In this document: in pieces, positions 7,426 through 15,732 of the stretch | How the letters are laid out: each line of letters starts with the position of its first letter | How positions within the stretch are numbered: the first letter of the stretch is position 1 | DNA from: an uncultured Paracoccaceae bacterium | Lineage (GTDB): Bacteria; Pseudomonadota; Alphaproteobacteria; Rhodobacterales; Rhodobacteraceae | Assembly (NCBI GenBank): GCA_913062865.1 | Contig: CAJXWO010000029.1 | Span: 1-35,042 of the forward strand | DNA length: 35,042 bases | Reading direction: 5' to 3' | The notes under the pieces: generated by a model | What the model saw: only the letters and a program-made list of their open reading frames with translations | Told to the model about the DNA's origin: nothing | The model's database searches: none | Program-made: the position numbers and the translations under genes

Positions 7426-8088
7426 TTACCCAAGGCCCGCGCGGGCCGCAAGCAGGTGGCGGCGGTAAACCTCGATCATCCAGCCCAGCATCAGCCCGTT
7501 CAGGATGTGCCACAGGAAATGGGTGCCCAGCGGAAACGCGGCGCAGAGGATCGGATCGAGCGAGCGGAAGGTGATCGACACGATCAGGATGCCTGCGCCG
7601 ATGGCCAGCCCGCGCGCTGTGTCGGGGGCCCGGTTCCGCAAGAGATAGGCGTAGATCAGGATCAAGAGCGGCACCGGCGCGTAGCCGGCCGAAGAGCCAA
7701 GCCCCGGCACCAGCGAGAACACGGGCACCAGTGCGGCCGCGTAGGGAAAGAACAGCACCGTCAGCCCCAGCGCGGGCCAGATCCGCAGACCCCAGACATC
7801 ACGGTTGATCGCGAAGATGTAGAGCAGGATGAAGATCAGGATCGGGATCACATCGGCCATGGCCGCCCATACCTGGGCGTAGGTGTGAAAGAGATAGCTG
7901 CCGATGCCGATGCCCGTGAGCGTGGCGACCAGTGCCCAGGCCAGCGGCAGCCGCTGTCCGCGCAGGCGCAGCGCCATGACCAGCGCGGCGATCAGGAAGG
8001 CTGCGTTGGTGACGGCATTCACCGGCTCGGCCCAATAAGAGGCATCCAGCCGCTCGCAATAGCTGTCAATCTGCCGCGTCAGATCCAT
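7426..8088 (-). CDS. Ceramidase-family integral membrane hydrolase (CREST superfamily)
   Basis: This 220-residue protein has about seven membrane segments and the alkaline-ceramidase pattern: 'DSYCERLDASYWAEPVNA' at the N-terminus, 'GSYLFHTYAQVWAAMAD' (Ser, His and Asp zinc ligands or catalytic residues) and 'HFLWHILNG' near the end. Eukaryotic relatives hydrolyse ceramides; bacterial members are mostly uncharacterised. It has AAAGGAACGG ahead of the ATG and lies 30 bases upstream of gatC on the same strand, so it may head the gatCA transcript, an unexpected pairing. Whether the organism makes sphingolipids cannot be judged from this window, and the natural substrate is open. Confidence 0.85.
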   Translation of the reverse strand: MDLTRQIDSYCERLDASYWAEPVNAVTNAAFLIAALVMALRLRGQRLPLAWALVATLTGIGIGSYLFHTYAQVWAAMADVIPILIFILLYIFAINRDVWGLRIWPALGLTVLFFPYAAALVPVFSLVPGLGSSAGYAPVPLLILIYAYLLRNRAPDTARGLAIGAGILIVSITFRSLDPILCAAFPLGTHFLWHILNGLMLGWMIEVYRRHLLAARAGLG

Positions 8089-8192
8089 CTGCGCCGTTCC
8101 TTTGATGCCTGCGCCGGGCCGGCCCTCGATGGACTGTCGCCCTGCCGATCACATGTTAGGCTGGCAATGTCACGAGACGAGGGAGATTTGAC

Positions 8193-8888
8193 ATGAATAT
8201 CATCTGGCTGGGCCACGGCTCGACCCGGATCGAAATCGCCGACCAGGTCGTCCTGATCGACCCCTGGCTGACCGGGAACCCGATGATGGAGGGGCAGGAC
8301 ATCGAGGCCGCCATCGCTGGGGCCACGCAGATTCTGATCACGCACGGGCATTTCGACCATGTGACCGATATCGTCGAGATATCGAAAAAGACCGGTGCGC
8401 CTGTCTCGGGCATGGTCGAGCTTGTCGGGATGCTGGCCGATGAGGGCGCCCATGGCGGGCACGCGTTCAACAAGGGCGGCACGATCCCCTTGGGTGACAG
8501 TGTTCGCGCTACGATGGTGCCCGCGTCGCATTCCAATTCGCGGACCATCGACGGAAAGAGCCATTTTGCGGGCACCGAATGCGGCTTCATGATCCAAGGC
8601 GAGGGCCATACGATCTATGCCTCGGGCGACACCGCGATCATGGCCGATATGGCCTGGATGGGGGCCTATTTCAAACCTGATATCGGCATCCTGAGCGCAG
8701 GCGGCTACTACACCATGGACATGGCGCAGGCTGCCTGGGCCGCCCGGGAATACTTTGACTTCAAGACAGTGATCCCGGTGCACTACCGTACCTTCCCCGC
8801 GCTCGAACAGTCGGCCGAGGTGCTGGCGCAGGGGCTGCCCGGCGTAAACGTGATCGAACCCCAGGTGCTGGAGCCGATCACGCTCTGA
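8193..8888 (+). CDS. UPF0173 metal-dependent hydrolase (metallo-beta-lactamase fold)
   Basis: The 231-residue sequence carries the metallo-beta-lactamase metal motif HxHxDH in 'THGHFDHVTD'. It also has the later histidines in 'PASHSNSRT' and 'IPVHYRTFP', and the aspartate in 'IYASGDTAIMADM'. That set and the length identify the UPF0173 (YtkL-like) branch, probably cytosolic zinc hydrolases of unknown substrate. The ATG is preceded by AGGGAGA. It is divergent from the ceramidase gene (104-bp gap) and converges with the HisA paralogue, 7 bases between stops. Confidence 0.92.
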   Translation: MNIIWLGHGSTRIEIADQVVLIDPWLTGNPMMEGQDIEAAIAGATQILITHGHFDHVTDIVEISKKTGAPVSGMVELVGMLADEGAHGGHAFNKGGTIPLGDSVRATMVPASHSNSRTIDGKSHFAGTECGFMIQGEGHTIYASGDTAIMADMAWMGAYFKPDIGILSAGGYYTMDMAQAAWAAREYFDFKTVIPVHYRTFPALEQSAEVLAQGLPGVNVIEPQVLEPITL

Positions 8889-8895
8889 GTGTGTC

Positions 8896-9642
8896 TCAGA
8901 TGAACTCGGCCCGCGGCTCGGGCGCGGGCTGGGCGATCGCCAGCGCTTCGGCCAGGTCAATGGACCGGTCGAACAGCGCCCGGCCGATAATCGTGCCCGA
9001 GACGTGGGGGACGTATTTCAGCCGCGAAATATCGTCGAGTGCGCGCACCGTGCCTCGTGCGATCACCGGGGCGCGGGCACAATCGGCCAGCCGCGTGACC
9101 AGCGCAAGCGACCGATCCGCATCGCCGATATCCGAATCGATATCCGTCACGATGATCGCCGCCAGCGGATCGTTTTCGAACCAGCCGATGAAATCCTCTG
9201 GGGTGTAGACCGCCGTCGCGGTCCAGCCCTGGCTCATCACCTGGCCCTGGAAGACATCGACGGCCAGGACGATCTGATCCGGGTAGTATTTCGCGGCCTC
9301 CTTGACCAGGTCAGGATTGTGCACGGCCGCTGTGCCGATCACGACGCGACCCGCGCCGAGTTCGATCCATTCGGCGATGCGGTCCATGGACCGGAACCCA
9401 CCGCCCAGCTGTACAGGGACGCCCGCCTGGCGGATGATGGACTCGACGATCTCGGCATTGTCGGTCTCGGCGCCCGCGACCGCGTCGAAATCGGTGACAT
9501 GGATCCATTCGGCTCCGACCTCGGCAAATTCGCGGGCCTTTTCGACCGGGTCGACATGCCAGATCTGTGGCTCTTCCAGCCGTCCGCGGAACAGGCTGAC
9601 GCAGCGGCCCTGCTGCAATTCGATGGTGGGGTAAAGTCTCAT
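8896..9642 (-). CDS. HisA-like (beta/alpha)8-barrel protein, divergent paralogue
   Basis: The 248-residue protein aligns end to end with phosphoribosylformimino-5-aminoimidazole carboxamide ribotide isomerase (HisA): 'LGGGFRSMDRIAEWIELGAG', 'VVIGTAAVHNPDLV', 'AVDVFQGQV' and the C-terminal 'GTIIGRALFDRSIDL'. Two positions differ from the enzyme as I know it. The catalytic Asp8 of canonical HisA ('PAIDL') is Glu8 here ('PTIELQ'), and the second phosphate loop 'ASGG' reads 'ARGT' (195-198). Asp129 is kept. It stands outside any histidine operon. The ATG at 9642 follows GGGAGG. It may be a working isomerase with an Asp-to-Glu change or a paralogue with another substrate. A longer upstream frame exists but lacks family similarity. 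Confidence 0.85.
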   Translation of the reverse strand: MRLYPTIELQQGRCVSLFRGRLEEPQIWHVDPVEKAREFAEVGAEWIHVTDFDAVAGAETDNAEIVESIIRQAGVPVQLGGGFRSMDRIAEWIELGAGRVVIGTAAVHNPDLVKEAAKYYPDQIVLAVDVFQGQVMSQGWTATAVYTPEDFIGWFENDPLAAIIVTDIDSDIGDADRSLALVTRLADCARAPVIARGTVRALDDISRLKYVPHVSGTIIGRALFDRSIDLAEALAIAQPAPEPRAEFI

Positions 9643-9786
9643 GGCGCGCCTCCCTCGGCTGAGATCGGCGTTCATTATCCCGGATCGGGTTGGCCGCGCC
9701 GCTCTGGAATCGGCATTTCCGGGTCCATGCCCGTCGCGCGTCGTATCGGCTGGACCTTTGCCGGGGTGCCGGTCCAAGGTGGCCGC

Positions 9787-10284
9787 ATGACCGATCTGAC
9801 CTTTCGTACGGCCAGGGCCGAGGATGCCGCGTTCCTGAACCGGGCGCTTGCCCAACTTTCCGCCGATATCGGCGACAGCCACCAGGCCACGACCGAAGAC
9901 CTGCGCGCCGCACTGGCGGGCGCCCGCCCGCCCTTCGAGGCGATCCTGGCGCTGTCGGACGAGACGCCCGCCGGGGCTGTCGTGTTCTCGCCGGTCTACT
10001 CGACGATTCGGGCGGCGGCGGGCCTGTTCGTGTCGGACCTATGGGTGGCCGAAGCTCACCGCTCGCAAGGGCTGGGGCGGCGTCTGCTGGCCCAGGCACG
10101 GGACCGGGCCGCCGCCCTGTGGCAGGCGCGCTACATGAAGCTCAATGTCTATGCCGACAACGCCGCGGCGCGCGCGGCCTATGACCGGATGGGATTTGTC
10201 CACAACAGCGCGGACCAAAGCCTTTTCCTGGAAGGCGCGGCCCTTGCGGCACTGCCACAAAGAGGCGGGACTTCAGGGCGCTGA
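9787..10284 (+). CDS. GNAT family N-acetyltransferase
   Basis: This 165-residue protein has the GNAT acetyl-CoA fold: N-terminal 'LTFRTARAEDAAFLNRAL', motif A 'VAEAHRSQGLGRRLLAQA' with the R/Q-x-x-G-x-G/A pyrophosphate loop, and motif B 'LNVYADNAAARAAYDRMGF'. It acetylates an amine on a small molecule or protein; the substrate cannot be predicted. It is divergent from the HisA paralogue (144-bp gap) and convergent with metK. The same frame is open upstream, but the family similarity begins at this ATG. Confidence 0.9.
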   Translation: MTDLTFRTARAEDAAFLNRALAQLSADIGDSHQATTEDLRAALAGARPPFEAILALSDETPAGAVVFSPVYSTIRAAAGLFVSDLWVAEAHRSQGLGRRLLAQARDRAAALWQARYMKLNVYADNAAARAAYDRMGFVHNSADQSLFLEGAALAALPQRGGTSGR

Positions 10285-10317
10285 CGGCCCTTGCTTCTTC
10301 TTGGCCCAAATACCTGG

Positions 10318-10347
10318 AAAAACATCAGACCCCGCGCTCTGGCGGGG
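10318..10347 (-). terminator. Possible metK terminator
   Basis: Between the convergent GNAT and metK stops, CCCCGC (10330-10335) and GCGGGG (10342-10347) form a 6-bp stem with a 6-base loop. On the minus strand it is followed 7 bases later by TTTTT (10318-10322). The gap between stem and T-run is larger than usual, so the call is weak. Confidence 0.35.
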
Positions 10348-10377
10348 CCTGTGTGTTACTGGCGGCAGGAGATGCCC

Positions 10378-11544
10378 TTAGCGGAGTTCCGTCTTGAGCG
10401 CATCGACCAGATCGGTCCGTTCCCAGCTGAAGCCGCCATCGGCCTCGGGTGCGCGGCCGAAATGGCCATAGGCGGCCGTGCGCTCGTAGATCGGCCGGTT
10501 CAGGCCCAGATGTTCACGAATGCCGCGTGGTGTCAGGTCCATGACCTTGGGGATCGCCGCCTCGATCGCCGCGGCATCGGCACCGGTGCCATGGGTGTCG
10601 ACATAGATCGACAGCGGCTTGGCCACGCCGATGGCGTAGCTGATCTGCAGTGTACACTTGTCCGCCAGACCGGCGGCCACGATGTTCTTGGCCAGGTAGC
10701 GCGCGGCATAGGCGGCCGATCGGTCCACCTTGGTCGGGTCCTTGCCGGAAAACGCGCCGCCGCCATGGGGCGCGGCCCCGCCATAGGTGTCGACGATGAT
10801 CTTGCGTCCGGTCAGGCCCGCGTCTCCGTCCGGGCCACCGATCACGAAGGTGCCCGTGGGGTTGACCCACCACTCGGTGTTCTCGGTCAGCATGTCGGCG
10901 GGCAGCACCTCGCGGATATAGGGCTCCACGATGGCGCGGATATCGTCGCTGGTTTGCGCCTCGCTCTCGTGCTGGGTGGATAGAACGACCGAGGTCACCT
11001 CGACCGGCTTGCAGTTCTCGTAACGCAGGGACACCTGGCTTTTCGCGTCCGGCCGAAGCGTGGGCTCGGCCCCGGACTTGCGGGCATGTGCCAGCCGCTT
11101 GAGGATGTCGTGGGCGTATTGGATCGGGGCCGGCATCAGCGCGTCGGTCTCGTTCGTGGCAAAGCCGAACATGATCCCCTGGTCGCCTGCCCCGTCTCGA
11201 TCCACGCCCTGGGCGATATGGGCGGACTGCTCGTGCAGGAAGTTCAGGACGTGGCAGGTGTTCCAGTGGAACTTTTCCTGCTCGTAACCGATGTCATGGA
11301 TGCAATCGCGGGCGATCTGGCCGATGCGGCCCATGTAGTTCTTGAGCAGTTCCTGGTCGGACAGCCCAACTTCGCCGCCGATGACCACGAGACCCGAGGT
11401 CGCGAAGGTCTCGCATGCGACACGCGCGGTTTCCTCTTCGCTGAGAAACGCGTCGAGGATGGCGTCGGAAATCCGGTCACAGACCTTGTCGGGGTGCCCC
11501 TCCGATACGGATTCGGAAGTGAAGATGTAGTTCTGTCGTGTCAT
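10378..11544 (-). CDS. metK: S-adenosylmethionine synthetase
   Basis: MetK makes S-adenosylmethionine from methionine and ATP in the cytoplasm. The 388-residue protein has all family signatures: '[16 protein letters not shown]' (ATP/methionine binding), '[13 protein letters not shown]' (signature 1) and '[19 protein letters not shown]' (signature 2, phosphate-binding loop). The ATG is 8 bases after GGAG, and that GGAG is part of a SAM/SAH riboswitch, so translation should fall when SAM is plentiful. It lies downstream of lnt (88-bp gap) and can be read with the phoH operon or from a promoter nearer the riboswitch. Confidence 0.98.
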   Translation of the reverse strand: MTRQNYIFTSESVSEGHPDKVCDRISDAILDAFLSEEETARVACETFATSGLVVIGGEVGLSDQELLKNYMGRIGQIARDCIHDIGYEQEKFHWNTCHVLNFLHEQSAHIAQGVDRDGAGDQGIMFGFATNETDALMPAPIQYAHDILKRLAHARKSGAEPTLRPDAKSQVSLRYENCKPVEVTSVVLSTQHESEAQTSDDIRAIVEPYIREVLPADMLTENTEWWVNPTGTFVIGGPDGDAGLTGRKIIVDTYGGAAPHGGGAFSGKDPTKVDRSAAYAARYLAKNIVAAGLADKCTLQISYAIGVAKPLSIYVDTHGTGADAAAIEAAIPKVMDLTPRGIREHLGLNRPIYERTAAYGHFGRAPEADGGFSWERTDLVDALKTELR

Positions 11545-11550
11545 CGGGAG

Positions 11551-11597
11551 TGCTCCATTGGGGTTCGCCTGCCACGCCAGGAAGCCGTTGTGACAGG
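11551..11597 (-). promoter_or_regulatory. SAM/SAH riboswitch in the metK leader
   Basis: On the minus strand the leader matches the short SAM/SAH riboswitch class of Rhodobacterales. Stem P1 is CCTGTCAC (11590-11597) with GTGGCAGG (11568-11575), 8 bp including a G-U pair. Its loop carries 'AACGGCTTCCTGGC' (11576-11589), and 'AATGGAGCA' (11551-11559) follows the stem. The GGAG in this last element is the metK Shine-Dalgarno and can pair with GCTTCC of the loop to form a pseudoknot. Ligand binding should therefore hide the ribosome site and reduce MetK synthesis. The class assignment is from memory of the consensus. Confidence 0.92.
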
Positions 11598-11632
11598 AAT
11601 GGCGCCCTGACTAGGCGCAGCGGCAGGTGAGG

Positions 11633-13144
11633 TCAATCGCTATCGCTGCCCGGTCGGCGCAAGGCGGACATCCCGACAAGTGCCACAAGCACGAGCAGGA
11701 TGGGCAGATCGCCCATCCGGGCATAGGGCGTGGGCGGCAGCGGTGCGGGCAGCGCGGCATTCACGTGGCCGGACCTGTTCAGCGGCAGCTGCGCTGTGAC
11801 CCGCCCGACCGGGTCGATCATCGCCGAAACGCCGGTATTGGCCACACGCACCATGGGCAGGCCCTGTTCGACGGCCCGCATCCGGGCCTGGGCCAGGTGC
11901 TGGTAGGGGCCCGAGATCCGGCCGAACCAGGCGTCGTTGGTGATCTGTAGCAGCATGTCGGGCCGTGCCGGTGCGCCGGACACGTCCTGGGGAAAGATCG
12001 CTTCGTAGCAGATGAGGGGCAGCGCACGACCCAACGGGCCCAGGTCGATGAGCGCGGGACCGGGTCCGGGCGAATAGCCGCTGTTCTGAAGTGCAGCGAG
12101 GCCGAACACCTCGAACCGGGCAAAGATCGAGGCCAGCGGCATGTATTCCCCGAAAGGCACCAGGTGGTGCTTGTCATAGAGTTGGTCAGGCGCGCCCCGG
12201 TCGTCCAACGTGACAAGGGCGTTGTAGTAGCGCCCTGCGTCGTCGCGGCGCTGGATCCCGGCCACGACCGGCGTTGCGTTCGCGGCATCTGTCATCGCGG
12301 CGAAGGCCTCGTCTGCGTATTCAAGCAAAGTCGGAACGGCGGTTTCGGGCCAGACGATCAGGTCGACCTCGCCCGGGGCCGCGGTCATGTCCAGCTTGGC
12401 CCGGAAGAAGCCGGGGATGTGATCGGGGCTCCATTTGAGATGCTGAGCCGCGTTGGGCTGCACAAGGCGCACGGTCCGGTCCGTCGTTTCGACCGCGCGG
12501 GCCTTTAGCGCCGCGCCGCCGGCGAAGAGCGCGGCGCAGCCGGCGATGAGCATCCCGGCCCCGGCCATGCGCCCGCTGTGCAGGGCACGGACCGCCGCTG
12601 CCGCCAGCGCAAGGGTCATTAGGGTCAGCCCGTACTGACCGACCAGCGCCACCCATTGCACGGCGGCTCCGCCGGCCCAGATCTGGGCGATGTTGGCCCA
12701 TGGAAAGCCCGTCAGGACATAGCCCCGCGCCAGCTCGGCCAGGGCCCAAAGCGCGGCCAATCCGAACAGGCCCAGCTGCAGCCGCGCCGCGAGTGCGAAC
12801 GCCGCCCCCCAGAACAGTGCGAGCCCCCCGGCCAGCCCCGCCAATCCGAACGGGGCCATCCAGCCATGGCGCGCGACATCCACGAGAAAGGGTTCCACGA
12901 TCCAGCTGAGCGCAAGGGCAAAGTGCCCCAAGCCCAGCAGCCAGCCGGTCATGGCCGCGGCGCGCCAGCCATCGCCTGACGTGAACAGCCACAGCGCGAA
13001 GGCCAGGCCGATAAAGGCGACCGGTCCCAGGTTGAGGGGCGCATGGCCCGATGCGATCACCAGCCCGCAGAGAAACGCGGCCCATCTTCGGGAGCGTGCG
13101 GAGTGCGTCAGCCGTTGGCCCAGACGGGCCAGCGCATCAGGCAT
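11633..13144 (-). CDS. lnt: Apolipoprotein N-acyltransferase
   Basis: Lnt adds the third acyl chain to the N-terminal cysteine of lipoproteins in the inner membrane. The 503-residue protein has a hydrophobic N-terminal half with about six membrane helices, then a periplasmic nitrilase-like domain. The catalytic triad is visible as Glu in 'IVWPETAVPTLL', Lys in 'YDKHHLVPFGEYMPL' and Cys in 'LICYEAIFP'. A final hydrophobic helix lies near 'DLPILLVLVALVGMSAL'. Its start overlaps the end of corC by 8 bases, indicating coupling. Lipoproteins matured here would be substrates of the LolCDE system at 24550-26518. Confidence 0.97.
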   Translation of the reverse strand: MPDALARLGQRLTHSARSRRWAAFLCGLVIASGHAPLNLGPVAFIGLAFALWLFTSGDGWRAAAMTGWLLGLGHFALALSWIVEPFLVDVARHGWMAPFGLAGLAGGLALFWGAAFALAARLQLGLFGLAALWALAELARGYVLTGFPWANIAQIWAGGAAVQWVALVGQYGLTLMTLALAAAAVRALHSGRMAGAGMLIAGCAALFAGGAALKARAVETTDRTVRLVQPNAAQHLKWSPDHIPGFFRAKLDMTAAPGEVDLIVWPETAVPTLLEYADEAFAAMTDAANATPVVAGIQRRDDAGRYYNALVTLDDRGAPDQLYDKHHLVPFGEYMPLASIFARFEVFGLAALQNSGYSPGPGPALIDLGPLGRALPLICYEAIFPQDVSGAPARPDMLLQITNDAWFGRISGPYQHLAQARMRAVEQGLPMVRVANTGVSAMIDPVGRVTAQLPLNRSGHVNAALPAPLPPTPYARMGDLPILLVLVALVGMSALRRPGSDSD

Positions 13145-14021
13145 CCTGCGCCTCGGGCAGGCGCACCCTCAGGCGCTTGATGCGGCGCGGATCCGCGTCG
13201 ACCACCTCGAACTCGGGCCCCGCCGGATGAGGCACCACTTCGCCCCGCGCGGGCACGCGGCCCGCCAGCATGAAGACCAGCCCACCCAGCGTGTCGATCT
13301 CTTCGCCATCGATCTCGTCGGCGGCGGTCAGGTCGATGCCGATGACCTGTTCGAACTCTTCCAGCGGGGTCTTGGCCAGCGCCAGATAGCTGCCCGGGCG
13401 GTCCTCGGTCCAGAACTGGTCCTCGTCGATGTCGTGCTCGTCCTCGATCTCGCCGATCACCTGTTCGATCAGGTCCTCGATCGTCACGAGACCGTCGACC
13501 CCGCCGTATTCGTCGATGACAAGGGCCATGTGCCGCCGCTCGGTCTGCATCTTGGTCAGCAGCACCCCGATCGGCATCGACGGGGGCACGAAGACCAGCG
13601 GCCGCAGCATTTGCTTGAGCGAGAACGTGGTGTCGCCGCCGTTGAACCCGTGCTTGAGCGCAAAGTCCTTGAGGTGGACCATGCCCACGGGCGTATCGAG
13701 CGTGCACTCGTAAACGGGCAGGCGGGTCATGCCGCTTTCGCGGAAGACATCCACGAGCTCTTCCTGGCTCATGGTGTCCGGGACCGCCACGATCTCTGCC
13801 TTGGGAATGGCCACGTCCTCGACGCGCATGCGCCGCAGGTTCATCATGCCATGGGCCGGTCGTGGCTGAGGGGACAGCGCACCGTCCTGTTGGGCGCTGC
13901 CTGCGTCCGCGGGAGACAGCACCGATACGATACGGCGGAAGAAGCCACCGCTGCTTTCAGAGTTTTGCCCTTCGGGCTGCGCGCCTTGCGCCGCGTTAGA
14001 AGGGTCCGAAGTGTCGCCCAT
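13137..14021 (-). CDS. corC: CorC/HlyC family CBS-domain protein
   Basis: The 294-residue soluble protein has two CBS domains (around 'VPDTMSQEELVDVFRESG' and 'MPIGVLLTKMQTERRHMALV') and a C-terminal CorC_HlyC domain ending in 'LRVRLPEAQDA'. It is the orthologue by position of E. coli ybeX/corC, associated with magnesium/cobalt efflux and with ribosome maturation. It has no DUF21 membrane part, unlike the larger hemolysin-type proteins. I take the ATG at 14021; a TTG five codons upstream is also possible. It lies between ybeY (33-bp gap) and lnt (8-bp overlap). Confidence 0.93.
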   Translation of the reverse strand: MGDTSDPSNAAQGAQPEGQNSESSGGFFRRIVSVLSPADAGSAQQDGALSPQPRPAHGMMNLRRMRVEDVAIPKAEIVAVPDTMSQEELVDVFRESGMTRLPVYECTLDTPVGMVHLKDFALKHGFNGGDTTFSLKQMLRPLVFVPPSMPIGVLLTKMQTERRHMALVIDEYGGVDGLVTIEDLIEQVIGEIEDEHDIDEDQFWTEDRPGSYLALAKTPLEEFEQVIGIDLTAADEIDGEEIDTLGGLVFMLAGRVPARGEVVPHPAGPEFEVVDADPRRIKRLRVRLPEAQDA

Positions 14022-14054
14022 TTCCGTCCAGTCCAAGTGGGGTCATTGCCCCGT

Positions 14055-14558
14055 CTATTCCCTATATGGGTCAGGGATCCCCAGTCTGCCAAGTATCTCC
14101 GTCTCAAGCGCCTCCATCAAAGTGGCATCTTGGTCACGAATGTGATCGAACCCCAGAAGATGCAGAACCCCGTGGACGACCAAGTGGGTCACGTGGTCGG
14201 GGAGGGGTTTGCCCGCGCTTTCGGCCTCGCGCAGACAGGTGTCGAAGGCAATGGCAATGTCGCCCAGTTCGCAATCGCCCATCCTGTCCGGTGCAGGCGG
14301 GTCGGGCAGGGCGCCCGGGTCCGCGGCGCCGCGTTCCTCGCTGGGCCAGGACAACACGTTCGTGGGCTGCGGCTTGTCCCGGAATTCCGTGTTCAGCTCG
14401 GCGATGCGGGCGTCGTCGCAGGCCAGAAGCGTGATGTCCCACGACTGCGGATCAAGGCCCAGACGCGTAAGCGTGGCAGCGGTGGCCCTGCGGGCGAGGT
14501 CGGTCAGCGCGATGGTCTCCCAGCGCGAATCCTCGATCACGCAATCCGGTGCGCTCAT
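14055..14558 (-). CDS. ybeY: Endoribonuclease YbeY (rRNA maturation factor)
   Basis: YbeY is a zinc-dependent single-strand RNase involved in 16S rRNA 3'-end maturation and 70S quality control. The 167-residue sequence has the metal-binding signature H-x3-H-x5-H in 'HLVVHGVLHLLGFDH' and the family segment 'ELNTEFRDKPQPTNVLSWP'. Its ATG overlaps the phoH stop as ATGA, so the two are translationally coupled. Confidence 0.97.
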   Translation of the reverse strand: MSAPDCVIEDSRWETIALTDLARRATAATLTRLGLDPQSWDITLLACDDARIAELNTEFRDKPQPTNVLSWPSEERGAADPGALPDPPAPDRMGDCELGDIAIAFDTCLREAESAGKPLPDHVTHLVVHGVLHLLGFDHIRDQDATLMEALETEILGRLGIPDPYRE

Positions 14559-15571
14559 GCAGGGTTGTCGGCGTCATAAGCCTCGATGATCGCGGCCACC
14601 AGCGGGTGGCGCACCACGTCCTTGGCTGTGAAGTAGTTGAAGCTGATCTTGGGGATCGACTTCAACAGCCGTTCCGCATCGGCCAGGCCCGAGGTGATGC
14701 CGCGCGGCAGGTCGACCTGGCTGCGGTCGCCGGTGATCACCATGCGCGAGCCTTCGCCCAGACGCGTCAGGAACATCTTCATCTGCATCGAGGTGGCGTT
14801 TTGCGCTTCGTCCAGCACCACAAAGGCATTCGACAACGTCCGCCCGCGCATAAAGGCCAGCGGCGCGATCTCGATCTGCTTTTCCTCCATCAGCTTGGCC
14901 AGCTGCTTGCCCGGAAGAAAATCGTTCAGCGCATCGTAAAGCGGCTGCATGTAGGGATCGACCTTGTCCTTCATGTCGCCGGGCAGGTAACCCAGCTTTT
15001 CGCCCGCTTCGACCGCGGGGCGCGACAGAATGATCTTGTCCACGTGTCCGCCGATGAACATCGAAACACCCACGGCCACGGCCAGATAGGTCTTGCCGGT
15101 GCCCGCAGGTCCGATGCCAAAGGCCAGTTCGTTGGAAAACAGCGAATGCACATAGGCCTTCTGCGCGTCGGTGCGCGGTTCGACCAGTTTCTTGCGCGTC
15201 TTGATCTCGACCGGGCCGCCCTGGAACATTTCGAGCTGCGAGCCGTCGCGCGCCTCGTCGAACATCCCGTCGTCGCGGTCCATGCGCAGGGCCCGGTCCA
15301 CGTCGGCGGGGGTGACTGGCCGGCCCGCCTCGAGCCGTTCGTAAAGATCGGTCAGGACGGTCACGGCGTTCTGCTGGTCCGCCGGGTCACCCATCACTGC
15401 AAGCTGGTTGCCACGCCGCAGGATCTGCACGCCCAGGGCCTGTTCGATCTGGGCCAGGTTGCGGTCGTACTCGCCACAGAGGTCGATCAACAGGCGGTTG
15501 TCGGGAAATTCCACCAACGCTTCGGCCGGCAGGCCGTGATCGCTGGGCGAGGTCAATGTGCTAATGGCCAA
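14555..15571 (-). CDS. phoH: PhoH family ATPase
   Basis: The 338-residue protein is a PhoH-like P-loop NTPase (E. coli YbeZ type), a cytoplasmic ATPase thought to act with YbeY in RNA metabolism. Walker A is 'GPAGTGKTYLAVA', Walker B 'FVVLDEAQNAT', and sensor-like 'MVITGDRSQVDLPRG' follows. The N-terminal 'EFPDNRLLIDLCGEYDRNLA' is typical of alphaproteobacterial members. I place the start at TTG (15569-15571), which has GGAG six bases upstream and gives a family-like N-terminus. The in-frame ATG at 15643 would add 24 residues across the spacer after the upstream terminator. It heads the phoH-ybeY-corC-lnt operon. Confidence 0.94.
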   Translation of the reverse strand: MAISTLTSPSDHGLPAEALVEFPDNRLLIDLCGEYDRNLAQIEQALGVQILRRGNQLAVMGDPADQQNAVTVLTDLYERLEAGRPVTPADVDRALRMDRDDGMFDEARDGSQLEMFQGGPVEIKTRKKLVEPRTDAQKAYVHSLFSNELAFGIGPAGTGKTYLAVAVGVSMFIGGHVDKIILSRPAVEAGEKLGYLPGDMKDKVDPYMQPLYDALNDFLPGKQLAKLMEEKQIEIAPLAFMRGRTLSNAFVVLDEAQNATSMQMKMFLTRLGEGSRMVITGDRSQVDLPRGITSGLADAERLLKSIPKISFNYFTAKDVVRHPLVAAIIEAYDADNPA

Positions 15572-15661
15572 TCGGGTCTCCTGAACGCCGAGTCGATTTG
15601 ATGGTGCCAAGCCCCGGGGCGGGCCGCAAGGGACTCTGGGCATATGTCATCGGAGTGACAC

Positions 15662-15692
15662 GAAAAAGGCCGCGGACTGAGCATCCGCGGCC
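15662..15692 (-). terminator. Terminator of the OmpA/lipoprotein pair
   Basis: On the minus strand GGCCGCGGA (15684-15692) pairs with TCCGCGGCC (15668-15676), 9 bp with a 7-base loop, followed by TTTTTCG (15661-15667). It lies 40 bases after the lipoprotein stop and separates the pair from phoH. Confidence 0.88.
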
Positions 15693-15732
15693 GATGTCTT
15701 CTCGATGCACAAGAGCTTGGGCTATCAGAGGC

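Noticed and set aside
5372-7468. A 698-codon open frame antisense to gatA and gatC
   Set aside because: It is opposite two certain genes, shows no family similarity, and is rich in Arg/Gly/Ala as expected from reading GC-rich codons backwards.
9004-9786. Upstream extension of the GNAT gene frame
   Set aside because: It runs antisense through the HisA paralogue; acetyltransferase similarity begins at the ATG at 9787.
12951-14579. A 542-codon open frame antisense to lnt, corC and ybeY
   Set aside because: It crosses three conserved genes on the other strand and has no similarity of its own.
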